Below are positions 1-7,609 of a stretch of 10,303 nt of DNA, piece after piece. The notes beneath the pieces were generated by a model. It was not told the origin of the DNA and ran no database searches. It was given only the letters and a program-made list of their open reading frames with translations. The DNA lies in contig CAMWQZ010000016.1 in the NCBI GenBank assembly GCA_947176515.1, forward strand, positions 1 through 10,303. The letters run 5' to 3'. A program made the translations under genes and the position numbers. The stretch comes from an uncultured Bacteroidales bacterium (GTDB lineage Bacteria > Bacteroidota > Bacteroidia > Bacteroidales > Muribaculaceae). Each line of letters begins with the position of its first letter. Position 1 is the first letter of the stretch.

Positions 1-1193
1 CTATGGATGAACGTCTTGCGGACTTTGCGCGGCGTGCGGCCTACATGACCGTAAGAGGCTGTCTCGCGATAGATAGGTTTACGCAGACCGAGGCGGCGCT
101 CTATAGAGTTGGGGCGCAAATCGAAAATCGAACCGACGAGGTTTGAAATCTCGGCATCAGTGAGGTTGACATTAGCTGAGCCAAAGGTGTTTACAAATAG
201 GCTGACAGGCTCGGCAACGCCAATGGCATAAGCAATCTGGACTAAGGCACGGTCGGCAACGCCAGCGGCAACAAGATTTTTAGCTATGTGACGGGCGGCA
301 TAGGCAGCCGAGCGGTCGACCTTGGAGGGGTCTTTGCCAGAGAAGGCACCGCCGCCGTGAGCGCCATGTCCGCCGTATGTGTCAACGATAATCTTGCGTC
401 CGGTAAGGCCTGTGTCGCCATGGGGGCCACCAATAACGAATTTGCCTGTCGGATTAACGTGGATTATGAAATCGTCGCCAAAAATCGCCTGGACGTCTGG
501 GGGCAACTGAGCTTTGACGCGAGGGATGAGGATGTTGATGACATCCTCGCGGATTTTATCGAGCATCTTTCGGTCAGCTTCATCTTGAGTCATCTTGCCA
601 TCGGGAATGACGAACTCGTCGTGCTGAGTCGACACGACTATGGTGTGGACGCGGACGGGACGATTGTTTTCGTCATATTCGACTGTCACCTGGCTTTTTG
701 AGTCGGGGCGCAGATAGGTCATCACCTTGCCTTCGCGGCGGATGGCAGCGAGTTCCTTGACGAGGGCGTGGCTAAGGGCGAGGGTGAGGGGAATATAAAG
801 AGGTGTTTCGTTTGTAGCGTAGCCGAACATCATGCCCTGGTCGCCAGCGCCTTGCTCTTTCTTTTTCGCACGGTCGACGCCACGGTTGATGTCGGGACTC
901 TGCTCATGGACGGCAGAAAGGACACCGCATGACTCGCTATCGAATTTGAGTTCGCTTTTGTTATAGCCGATGTTGCGGATTACGTCGCGCGCCAGCCCTT
1001 GAAGGTCGACGTAAGCCTCGCTGCTGACTTCACCGGCGATAACGACCTGACCGGTTGTGACAAGGGTTTCGCATGCAACTTTTGACTGAGGGTCGCGAGC
1101 AAGAAACTCGTCGAGGACTGCGTCGGAAATCTGGTCGGCGACTTTGTCGGGATGACCTTCGGAAACTGATTCAGATGTGAAGAGATAGTTCAT
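1..1193 (-). CDS. metK: S-adenosylmethionine synthetase (MetK), C-terminal end cut by window edge
   Basis: This enzyme makes S-adenosylmethionine from methionine and ATP in the cytoplasm. The frame from ATG at 1193 stays open to the left edge: 397 codons are visible, so roughly the last 30 residues of a Bacteroidota-length MetK are missing. Visible signatures are GHPDK (residues 13-17), the [12 protein letters not shown] segment (115-126) and the glycine-rich GGAFSGKDP loop (281-289), which are the family's ATP, metal and catalytic motifs. The N-terminus [17 protein letters not shown] is the usual one, fixing the start. No clear Shine-Dalgarno precedes it. The gene has its own promoter, a SAM-II riboswitch and a terminator upstream, so it is probably repressed by its own product. 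Identification is certain; only the length is uncertain. Confidence 0.97.
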   Translation of the reverse strand, partial: MNYLFTSESVSEGHPDKVADQISDAVLDEFLARDPQSKVACETLVTTGQVVIAGEVSSEAYVDLQGLARDVIRNIGYNKSELKFDSESCGVLSAVHEQSPDINRGVDRAKKKEQGAGDQGMMFGYATNETPLYIPLTLALSHALVKELAAIRREGKVMTYLRPDSKSQVTVEYDENNRPVRVHTIVVSTQHDEFVIPDGKMTQDEADRKMLDKIREDVINILIPRVKAQLPPDVQAIFGDDFIIHVNPTGKFVIGGPHGDTGLTGRKIIVDTYGGHGAHGGGAFSGKDPSKVDRSAAYAARHIAKNLVAAGVADRALVQIAYAIGVAEPVSLFVNTFGSANVNLTDAEISNLVGSIFDLRPNSIERRLGLRKPIYRETASYGHVGRTPRKVRKTFIH

Positions 1194-1221
1194 ATGCCTG
1201 AGATTTTAACTGTTATACAAT

Positions 1222-1257
1222 AAAAAGTGGGACGCAATGTTAAGCTTGCGTCCCACT
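1222..1257 (-). terminator. Intrinsic terminator in the metK leader
   Basis: On the minus strand a perfect 12-bp stem (AGTGGGACGCAA at 1257-1246 with its complement at 1237-1226) encloses an 8-nt loop and runs straight into five T residues (1226-1222, the first also in the stem). It sits 28 nt before the metK start codon and about 65 nt after the riboswitch aptamer. That position fits an expression platform that aborts metK transcripts. It would also end read-through transcripts from the DUF3332 gene, which has no other terminator before it. Confidence 0.88.
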
Positions 1258-1321
1258 CAGTATGGTCGATGATAAAATCTTAAAGCTTGGTGCGCTCAAC
1301 GCGCCCCGGCGAACAGCCAGA

Positions 1322-1371
1322 TCGATTTTAGCATTTTTTCAAGTGGTTGCAAGCAGGCAAATCTGTCCACT
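1322..1371 (-). ncRNA. SAM-II riboswitch aptamer, metK leader
   Basis: On the minus strand, stem P1 is AGTGG (1371-1367) with CCACT (1346-1342). The loop between carries GATTTGCC (1363-1356) and TTGCAA (1352-1347). The 3' strand carries an A-rich linker and GCTAAAA (1332-1326). From memory, this order matches the SAM-II (metA-type) aptamer: P1, GAUUU in loop 1, UUGCA, P1 return, A-rich linker, then GCUAAA closing the pseudoknot. The GC of UUGCA can pair with the GC of GCUAAA as in that family. I could not confidently trace the outer part of the pseudoknot (P2) by hand. Lying before the SAM synthetase gene, the match makes functional sense. Binding SAM should favour the downstream terminator. 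Confidence 0.8.
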
Positions 1372-1390
1372 AATTGTCATTTTGACGTTG

Positions 1391-1420
1391 CAAAGTTAGC
1401 AAATCTTTGCGAAAGGCAAA
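1391..1420 (-). promoter_or_regulatory. Bacteroidota-type promoter for metK
   Basis: On the minus strand TTTG (1420-1417) is followed after 18 nt by TAACTTTG (1398-1391), a full match to the -7 consensus TAnnTTTG. The spacing is slightly short of the usual 19-21 nt. Transcription would start near 1385, about 15 nt before the riboswitch P1 stem. The -33 box lies only 20 nt beyond the stop codon of the DUF3332 gene. Confidence 0.75.
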
Positions 1421-1439
1421 ACTATCTGTAGCGAAATTT

Positions 1440-1988
1440 TCAGTTAAAGGCGAAGTTGGAGCCTGTAACGATAGCCTGGTATGCGTATAGGCCAGATTCA
1501 GAGAGTTCGACGATGATTTCAGAGCCGTCGGGAGTCGGCAGGCTGACGTGGGTGTCATCAACAAAGGTGAAGAGTTTATGAGTTTCGCCAGTGGGGAGTG
1601 AGAAGTTCCAGCTGTTATCAGCCTTATTGTAGTCGAAACGGACTACGCTACCGTCGTTGAGGCTCTTGATGGTGTAGCCCTTTTTATCAGATTTAACAAG
1701 GTATTTGCCGTCATTGCCTTCAATAATCTTTTTACCAGACGCTACGGGATTCTCGCCGCTCCAGAACTCGATGCTGTTAAGGACGAGGCCATCGGCTATA
1801 GCTGACACTTCGTACACGGGGAAAATCCAGAAAACGAAGAACACCAGTTCGTTGACAAATTTGTCGCCAATCTGTTTGTTCCAACTCAACAGTTTATTAG
1901 TGAGTGAAAAACTACCGATGCAAGATGGCAAAGTCAATGATGCGCAAAGAGTGCAGATAAGTGCAACAGTCAGATAAGTTTTTTTCAT
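1440..1988 (-). CDS. DUF3332 family lipoprotein
   Basis: A 182-residue predicted lipoprotein of unknown function. The N-terminus has MKK, a hydrophobic stretch and the lipobox LPSC, so Cys23 would be the lipidated residue after signal peptidase II cleavage. A second hydrophobic stretch (about 47-60) leads into VSAIADGLVLNSIEFWSGENP (about 61-81), the hallmark of DUF3332. The C-terminal half looks like a small beta-rich domain with the pattern GKYLVKSDKKGYTIK. I chose ATG at 1988 because it gives a clean signal peptide; the frame is open further upstream into the mltF-like gene, but that extension is not credible. It follows the transglycosylase gene by 49 nt and has no convincing promoter, so it may be the last gene of that operon. 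The family call is from motif memory. Confidence 0.85.
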   Translation of the reverse strand: MKKTYLTVALICTLCASLTLPSCIGSFSLTNKLLSWNKQIGDKFVNELVFFVFWIFPVYEVSAIADGLVLNSIEFWSGENPVASGKKIIEGNDGKYLVKSDKKGYTIKSLNDGSVVRFDYNKADNSWNFSLPTGETHKLFTFVDDTHVSLPTPDGSEIIVELSESGLYAYQAIVTGSNFAFN

Positions 1989-2037
1989 TGCTATTAAAAG
2001 TATAATGTGATGGGAATTTCGGGTGGAGGCGGATGGC

Positions 2038-3471
2038 TTACTTGTCGATTTCGCGGACAGCGTTGTCATAGAACTCCATGATGCGCTTAACGTAGGCAGA
2101 TGTCTCTGAGCCACGGGCATAGCCGTACTTGACAACCGGGTCGTTGTAGTACTGAGGGTTCATCTTCATCAGCAGGGCTTTTTCGACGTTGTCATCCCAT
2201 TTCTGGGGGTCGAGGCCATGTTTCTTAGCGAGGGCGATAGCGTCGTAGACATGCGCGATGCCGCAATTGTAGGCTGCAATGATGAATTTACGGCGCTCTT
2301 TGTCGTTAGGCACGAGGTCCATGAGATAGCGGTTGAGGTCAGCAATGAGCCTGGTGGCGACTTTCACGCTGACATCAGGGTCGTTGAGCGAGCCGACGCT
2401 CGCGCCATAGCCGCGGCCAGTGCGCGGCATCACTTGCATCAGGCCGCGAGCGCCCACCCAAGAACGAGCCTTGGGGTTAAAGAGGCTTTCGGCATAGGCT
2501 TGGGCGGCAAGCAGACGCCAATCCCAATCGATAGCGTCGGAATAGCGCTTGAAGAGATTATCGTACTTGGATATGTACCCCTTTGAGAAATCAAATGTGC
2601 CATAAGGTTCGGCCTTGCTCATCTCGAAGTAACGCTTAAGCAGGTCGGCGTTTTGGTCAGACTGCTGCTCGGTGGCGAACCATTGGTCGACCTGGTCAGC
2701 GAGAGTCTTGTCGCGTGGAGCGACAGCCCATGATGCACGTTGGGGGGTGCTAAGCTCCACTGTGATGTCAAGGTCATGGAAATAAGTCTCGTTGAGGCGC
2801 GCGATGTCGCTGTCAACGACAGTAAAAGGAATTTCGCCTTGTGACACGAGAGCAATCAGGTCCTCGGCCGTGGCCGAGTCGGGGCTGACAGGATGGATGT
2901 TGATTTCAGCTGCAAGTTCTTCGCAAAGATTGTTGAGACGGCGGAGATATTTCGAGTCGTCGATGACATAAACGTCTTTACCGACAAGCCCGGTCACGTC
3001 TGCCACACCCGGCTCGCCTTTGACCTTAGGCTGGACGAGAACCTGGGTGGAGTAGTTTTCTGGTCCGCAGTGGAGCACAAGGTCGCGATAATGGGCCGTA
3101 ATAGGCACATTGTAAGCGAGCAGCTGGCTTTTGCCGTCGCGAAGCATATCGACAGCCGCTGTCAGAGAAGGAGCGATGTCGAGTTTGAGAGCTTTATGAC
3201 TGTAAGCCGCAAACTCTTTGAGCAGCGTGTAGTCGTAGCCCATTGGCTCGCCCTTATATATAAAATATGAAGTCGGGCCATAAAGGGTCACGGCATAGAG
3301 GGTATCGGTCAGTATTTCACCCGTCGAGTCGTTATCAGCGACAATCATCGACGGCATAGTGCCAGATGACTGCGTTGTGGCGGCGCGCTTACACCCACCG
3401 GGGACGATAGCAACTGCGGTGGCTATGAGCCATAAGAGGCGACGGGTAATATGTGACCAATAACTTTTCAA
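2038..3471 (-). CDS. mltF: MltF-type membrane-bound lytic transglycosylase, lipoprotein
   Basis: A 477-residue enzyme predicted to cleave peptidoglycan glycan strands with 1,6-anhydro-muramyl products. The N-terminus (MKSYW..., hydrophobic 12-23, then PGGC with Cys27) suggests a lipoprotein, although Pro at the -3 lipobox position is unusual. Residues about 55-275 resemble a solute-binding (SBP_bac_3) domain, as in MltF. The SLT domain follows: AYAESLFNP with likely catalytic Glu328, GARGLMQVMP (340-349) and AAYNCG (399-404). The start is TTG: an in-frame TGA lies two codons upstream, and the next Met (39) would lose the signal peptide. That TTG overlaps the purM stop by 4 nt (TTGA), suggesting translational coupling. 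The MltF symbol is by domain order; exact orthology to the E. coli gene is not proven. Confidence 0.9.
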   Translation of the reverse strand: MKSYWSHITRRLLWLIATAVAIVPGGCKRAATTQSSGTMPSMIVADNDSTGEILTDTLYAVTLYGPTSYFIYKGEPMGYDYTLLKEFAAYSHKALKLDIAPSLTAAVDMLRDGKSQLLAYNVPITAHYRDLVLHCGPENYSTQVLVQPKVKGEPGVADVTGLVGKDVYVIDDSKYLRRLNNLCEELAAEINIHPVSPDSATAEDLIALVSQGEIPFTVVDSDIARLNETYFHDLDITVELSTPQRASWAVAPRDKTLADQVDQWFATEQQSDQNADLLKRYFEMSKAEPYGTFDFSKGYISKYDNLFKRYSDAIDWDWRLLAAQAYAESLFNPKARSWVGARGLMQVMPRTGRGYGASVGSLNDPDVSVKVATRLIADLNRYLMDLVPNDKERRKFIIAAYNCGIAHVYDAIALAKKHGLDPQKWDDNVEKALLMKMNPQYYNDPVVKYGYARGSETSAYVKRIMEFYDNAVREIDK

Positions 3472-4634
3472 TATTCAAAAGTGCCTTTGTCAGATATGAT
3501 GGTGAGATGCTTGTGGTCATCAGCTTCGACACGGCCGACAATCTGCGCCTCGATGCCAAACGAACGGGCGATGTCAATCACGCGCTGAGCGTGGTCGGAG
3601 GCTAAGAATATTTCCATGCGGTGTCCCATGTTGAAGACCTTATACATTTCTTTCCAATCTGTGCCCGATTGCTTCCGAATGAGTTCAAACAGCGGCGGAA
3701 CCGGGAACATGTTGTCTTTAATAACGTGAACGTCACCGACGAAGTTCATGACCTTGGTCTGTGCGCCGCCAGAGCAGTGAACCATGCCGTGGATATCAGA
3801 GCGCATAACGTCGAGGATGGCTTTGATTACCGGGGCATAGGTGCGAGTCGGCGAAAGAACGAGCAAACCGGCATCGAGGCCTGTACCCTCGACAGGGTCG
3901 GTGAGGTGGCAACCGCCAGAGTAAACGAGTTCGTCGGGCACGGCTGCGTCAAAGGTTTCGGGATATTTTTCGGCAAGATATTTAGCGAAAACATCGTGAC
4001 GGGCAGAGGTGAGACCGTTGCTGCCCATGCCACCGTTGTAACGGGTTTCATAGGTTGCCTGACCATAAGAGGCGAGACCTACGATAACGTCGCCGGGACG
4101 GATATTGGCATTGTCGATTACTTCGTCGCGGCGCATGCGGCAAGTGACAGTGCTGTCGACGATAATTGTGCGCACGAGGTCACCGACGTCGGCAGTCTCG
4201 CCGCCGGTAGAATAGATGTTCACGCCAAGTTCGCGAAGGTCAGCGAGAAGTTCCTCAGTGCCGTTGATGATGGCTGAAATTACTTCGCCAGGAATGAGGT
4301 TCTTATTACGGCCGATGGTCGAAGAAAGAAGTATGCGGTCTGTAGCGCCGACACAAAGCAGGTCGTCGATATTCATGATGAGGGCGTCCTGGGCAATGCC
4401 TTTCCACACCGAGAGGTCGCCGGTCTCGCGCCAGTAAGCGTAGGCGAGCGATGATTTTGTACCTGCGCCGTCGGCATGCATTATATTACAATATTCGGCA
4501 TCGCCGCCGAGTATGTCGGGGATAATCTTGCAGAATGCGTTGGGGAAAATTCCTTTATCTACATTTTTAATGGCGTTGTGAACGTCTTCTTTAGAGGCTG
4601 AAACGCCTCGGAGCATGTAGCGTTGGTCACTCAT
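3468..4634 (-). CDS. purM: Phosphoribosylformylglycinamidine cyclo-ligase (AIR synthase, PurM)
   Basis: This cytoplasmic enzyme closes the imidazole ring of purines, converting FGAM and ATP to AIR. The 388-residue protein is of the longer Bacteroidota type, diverged from the E. coli enzyme of about 345 residues. Family signatures are visible: DGAGTK (55-60), IDDLL (89-93), GGETADVGD (144-152), PGDVIVGLAS (180-189) and GGMGSNGLTSAR (201-212), then CSGGAQTKV and GHRMEIF near the C-terminus. The start MSDQRYMLRGVSASKEDV is as I remember it for Bacteroides homologues. It begins 19 nt after the antiporter gene and its stop codon overlaps the transglycosylase start, so it sits inside a cell-envelope and ion operon and not among other pur genes. 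Confidence 0.94.
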   Translation of the reverse strand: MSDQRYMLRGVSASKEDVHNAIKNVDKGIFPNAFCKIIPDILGGDAEYCNIMHADGAGTKSSLAYAYWRETGDLSVWKGIAQDALIMNIDDLLCVGATDRILLSSTIGRNKNLIPGEVISAIINGTEELLADLRELGVNIYSTGGETADVGDLVRTIIVDSTVTCRMRRDEVIDNANIRPGDVIVGLASYGQATYETRYNGGMGSNGLTSARHDVFAKYLAEKYPETFDAAVPDELVYSGGCHLTDPVEGTGLDAGLLVLSPTRTYAPVIKAILDVMRSDIHGMVHCSGGAQTKVMNFVGDVHVIKDNMFPVPPLFELIRKQSGTDWKEMYKVFNMGHRMEIFLASDHAQRVIDIARSFGIEAQIVGRVEADDHKHLTIISDKGTFEY

Positions 4635-4653
4635 GATGATAATGTTGGTGGTT

Positions 4654-6864
4654 TTATTTCAGTTTGTTGAGTTTCTTTTGATTACCTACGAGCCAGAGGA
4701 TGTCGCCCTGACGGAACTCTAAGTTAGGGTTAGAGTCAATGTATTCGTCGCCTCGGTGGACAGCCACGACGATGGCTTCATAATTCTCTCGCAGACCTGA
4801 TGACAGGGGAGTCTTGCCGATGAGCGGCGAGGACTCGGAGAGCATAACGTTGGTCAGCTTGACGTCGTCAAGGCTGAACGATTTAGATTCTTCAGGGAGT
4901 TCGACCTCTACGGCCGGGAGCAGAGCTTTGAGCTGTTCGTCGGTGCCGATTACGCCGATAACGTCGCCAGGAAACAGACGGGTCGAGCCGCCTGGAATCG
5001 GTATTATGCGCGAGTCACGGTTGATGCTGACGAGGTTTACACCAAACCGCTGGCGCAAGTTGGAGTCCATGAGTTTCTGTCCGACAAACTCGCAGCCGGG
5101 GCCTACAATCATAAACGCCTGATGGAGGTCATTGACGACCTTGTTGTTTTTGCCGCTTTTGCGCAGCTCGCGTTCGTTGAGATTATCGAGAAATTTTGAC
5201 TCTATGTTGGTCATGCGCTGGCGCAGACGGTGAGAGAAGAAGAATGCAATCAGCAGCAAGGCGGCGGCTGCGGCGAGGAGGCCGACACGAGCCGAATATG
5301 CCTGGCTTATGACATAGATTACAAAAACGAGAGCAATCAAGAAGCGGAAGATGGTGAGAACGATGCAGGGTATGCTGCCGGCAGCGTGAACGCTTGACGC
5401 TGTGCGGATGTCTTTGCGCGACACCGGCATCATCAGGGCCAGCAGGAACGGAGCCATTGCAACCAGGGTCACAATGACCGAAATGAGTTTAGAGGTCGAC
5501 GGGTCAAAAAGTTCGTTGAGCCACGGGTCAAGCAGTCGCTGGCTGATGGCAATGATTGCGATAAGGACAACGGAGTAGACGGCCGTGCGCCAGACATAGC
5601 GCTTTAGGACAGCTGCCCAGGCGTTGCCACGGGCATTCTCTACGCCAGCCTCTTTCTGATAGCGGTTGATTAGGAAGTTGAGGCGAGAGGGGAGATGCTT
5701 CTCTATATAGTTATAGAAAGGAATTGACATTTTGATGAAGTAGGGCGTAGTGAAGGTTGTGATAACCGACACTGCTACCACGATGGGGTAGAGCGTTGAT
5801 TCCAGCACGCCGAGGCTTGTGCCGAGTGTGGCGATAATGAAGGCAAACTCGCCAATCTGCGTGAGCGAGAAGCCCGACTGGATAGCTACCTTGAGGGTCT
5901 GGCCCGTCACGAGCATGCCGAATGTGCCGAAAATAATCATGCCGACGATGACAACGACTGACAGCAGGAGTATCGGCGCCCAATATTCGGCGAGGATGTC
6001 GGGACGCACCATCATGCCGACCGAAATGAAGAACACGGCGCCGAAAAGGTCTTTGACCGGTGTGACAACGTGCTCGATGCGTTCGGCGTAGCTCGTGCCG
6101 GCAAGTACCGAGCCCATCACGAACGCACCCAACGCGAGTGAGAAGCCGCAGTAGACAGAGAATACCGACATGCCGAGACATAGGCCCATCGACACAACCA
6201 GCAGTGTTTCCTGATTGAGGAAGCGGCGCCATTTGTTAAGTACGGTCGGCAGAACATAGACGCCGACGAGAAACCAGATGACGAGGAAGAAAACGAGTTT
6301 GCCGACGCTCATCAGCATTTCTGAGCCTTCGACGGTGTTGTTAATTGCGATTGACGACAGTATCACCATCATCACCACCGCAAACAGGTCCTCGACTATC
6401 AGCACGGCGAGCACCTGAGTGGCAAATTTCTGTTGTCTTAATCCTAAGTCGTTAAGCGCCTTGATGATAATTGTGGTTGACGACATTGATAGCATACCGC
6501 CGAGGAAGAGGCTGTTGATGAAGTTGAATTGCAGCAGATGACCGATTGAGAAGCCGGCCGCCATCATGCCCGTGACGATGATTAGGGCCGTAACGACCGC
6601 CGAACCGCCTGAATTGACAAGCTTTTTGAAACTAAACTCCAGACCGAGCGAGAACAGCAGGACGATGATGCCGATCTGCGCCCAGAAGTCGATGTTTTCT
6701 TCAGTGGTTACTGACGGCAGATACTCAAAGTGAGGGCTTGCGAGAAAGCCGGCAACGATGTAGCCCAATACAACGGGCTGCTTAATCCATTTGAAGAGTA
6801 TAGTGACAACCGCCCCGAGGAGCAGGATGAAAGCTAAATCGGAGATAAGACCTTCGATATTCAT
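4654..6864 (-). CDS. CPA2-family cation/proton antiporter (KefB-like) with RCK_C domains
   Basis: A 736-residue inner-membrane protein predicted to exchange K+ or Na+ for protons. Residues about 5-380 form the Na+/H+ exchanger domain, with GYIVAGFLASP near 34-43, GLEFSFKKL (74-82), the likely ion-site acidic pair in VEDL (Glu158-Asp159) and SLTQIGEFAFI (333-343). A second block of about four membrane segments follows (428-445, 461-480, 500-520, 526-544). The cytoplasmic tail holds two RCK_C (TrkA_C) regulatory domains (about 582-650 and 667-736). No nucleotide-binding RCK_N domain is present, so it differs from classical KefB/KefC. RCK_C domains in other bacteria bind ligands including c-di-AMP; whether this one does is unknown. 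It starts 3 nt after the mgtC-like stop. The transported ion cannot be told from sequence. Confidence 0.9.
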   Translation of the reverse strand: MNIEGLISDLAFILLLGAVVTILFKWIKQPVVLGYIVAGFLASPHFEYLPSVTTEENIDFWAQIGIIVLLFSLGLEFSFKKLVNSGGSAVVTALIIVTGMMAAGFSIGHLLQFNFINSLFLGGMLSMSSTTIIIKALNDLGLRQQKFATQVLAVLIVEDLFAVVMMVILSSIAINNTVEGSEMLMSVGKLVFFLVIWFLVGVYVLPTVLNKWRRFLNQETLLVVSMGLCLGMSVFSVYCGFSLALGAFVMGSVLAGTSYAERIEHVVTPVKDLFGAVFFISVGMMVRPDILAEYWAPILLLSVVVIVGMIIFGTFGMLVTGQTLKVAIQSGFSLTQIGEFAFIIATLGTSLGVLESTLYPIVVAVSVITTFTTPYFIKMSIPFYNYIEKHLPSRLNFLINRYQKEAGVENARGNAWAAVLKRYVWRTAVYSVVLIAIIAISQRLLDPWLNELFDPSTSKLISVIVTLVAMAPFLLALMMPVSRKDIRTASSVHAAGSIPCIVLTIFRFLIALVFVIYVISQAYSARVGLLAAAAALLLIAFFFSHRLRQRMTNIESKFLDNLNERELRKSGKNNKVVNDLHQAFMIVGPGCEFVGQKLMDSNLRQRFGVNLVSINRDSRIIPIPGGSTRLFPGDVIGVIGTDEQLKALLPAVEVELPEESKSFSLDDVKLTNVMLSESSPLIGKTPLSSGLRENYEAIVVAVHRGDEYIDSNPNLEFRQGDILWLVGNQKKLNKLK

Positions 6865-6867
6865 TTA

Positions 6868-7602
6868 TTATATGGCTAATTGATTAGTTAGGGCGATGGT
6901 TTTGGTTGGATAGACTGCTTCGAGTTCTTGAAAGAGGGCTAAGTAGTCGGTATTTTCGCGCACGAGCACGATGAGATTGAGATGAGTCTCTTTTGCGTCG
7001 AAGTCATACTCAATGTAGAAGTTGCTCAGGTGCATGCGCCGGCGGTTCATTATGTCATTGTAGGGTTTGATGTCGCGTATGATTGTCGCGGCCGTTAGCC
7101 TGATGACGCGTGATTCGGAGCCGAGGCTGATGCGATGCTCGATGCGCTCGAGCTGAACGAGGATGAAAAGTATCAGGGCCGTGGCAGCAATCGACACCCA
7201 GTACATGCCGACGCCAACTGCCATGCCGATAGTTGCAACCATCCAGATTCCTGCGGCCGTAGTCAGACCGCGTACAGAACCTTTCATCTGGATAATCGCA
7301 CCTGCGCCAAGGAAGCCTACGCCGGTTACGACTTGGGCGGCAACTCGGCCGGGGTCGCCGTTTTTCAGACCGAGATACTCCTGAGGGATGTAGATTGACA
7401 GCAGCATCGCCAGGGTCGCGCCCATGGCGATGAGTGAGAACGTGCGCACACCGGCAGTCTGGCCTTTGCGCTTGCGTTCGTAGCCGACGATGCTACCCAG
7501 AAGCAAACTGAGCACCAGTCTGAAAATTGAGTTGATGCTATTGACGTCGATAGAGTTTATCGGCTCGTAGACATAAACCCACAGGTCAGTAAGTGATGGC
7601 AT
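6868..7602 (-). CDS. MgtC/SapB family membrane protein
   Basis: A 244-residue inner-membrane protein. The N-terminal hydrophobic domain carries the family signatures: RLVLSLLLGSIVGYERKRKG (28-47), AGVRTFSLIAMGA (50-62), GVGFLGAGAII (94-104) and VRGLTTAAGIW (110-120), followed by about two more membrane segments. The soluble C-terminal tail (about 163-244) is probably an ACT-like regulatory domain. In Salmonella, MgtC supports survival in low Mg2+ and in macrophages and modulates the F-ATPase; most other family members are simply unassigned membrane proteins, and I would not infer virulence here. It ends with two tandem in-frame TAA codons; the antiporter ATG follows directly. It begins 7 nt after the coiled-coil gene. 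Tight packing suggests a joint role in ion or envelope homeostasis. Confidence 0.92.
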   Translation of the reverse strand: MPSLTDLWVYVYEPINSIDVNSINSIFRLVLSLLLGSIVGYERKRKGQTAGVRTFSLIAMGATLAMLLSIYIPQEYLGLKNGDPGRVAAQVVTGVGFLGAGAIIQMKGSVRGLTTAAGIWMVATIGMAVGVGMYWVSIAATALILFILVQLERIEHRISLGSESRVIRLTAATIIRDIKPYNDIMNRRRMHLSNFYIEYDFDAKETHLNLIVLVRENTDYLALFQELEAVYPTKTIALTNQLAI

Positions 7603-7609
7603 CGGGAGT

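Noticed and set aside
288..701. 137-codon plus-strand frame antisense to metK
   Set aside because: It is a shadow of the metK reading frame, which carries all the family motifs.
1995..2002. Weak -7-like TACTTTTA before the DUF3332 gene
   Set aside because: It lacks the final G, has no TTTG at the right distance and would put the transcript start almost on the ATG.
1989..2135. N-terminal extension of the DUF3332 frame to a start at 2135
   Set aside because: It would overlap the transglycosylase gene by about 100 nt and bury the signal peptide and lipobox inside the protein; ATG at 1988 gives a normal lipoprotein.
3621..4277. 218-codon plus-strand frame antisense to purM
   Set aside because: It is antisense to a well-supported gene, has no domain resemblance and no promoter; this is typical of the complement of a GC-rich coding frame.
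5711..6232. 173-codon minus-strand frame inside the antiporter gene
   Set aside because: It lies wholly within the antiporter coding sequence in another frame, with an Arg/His-rich shadow-like composition and no recognisable domain.
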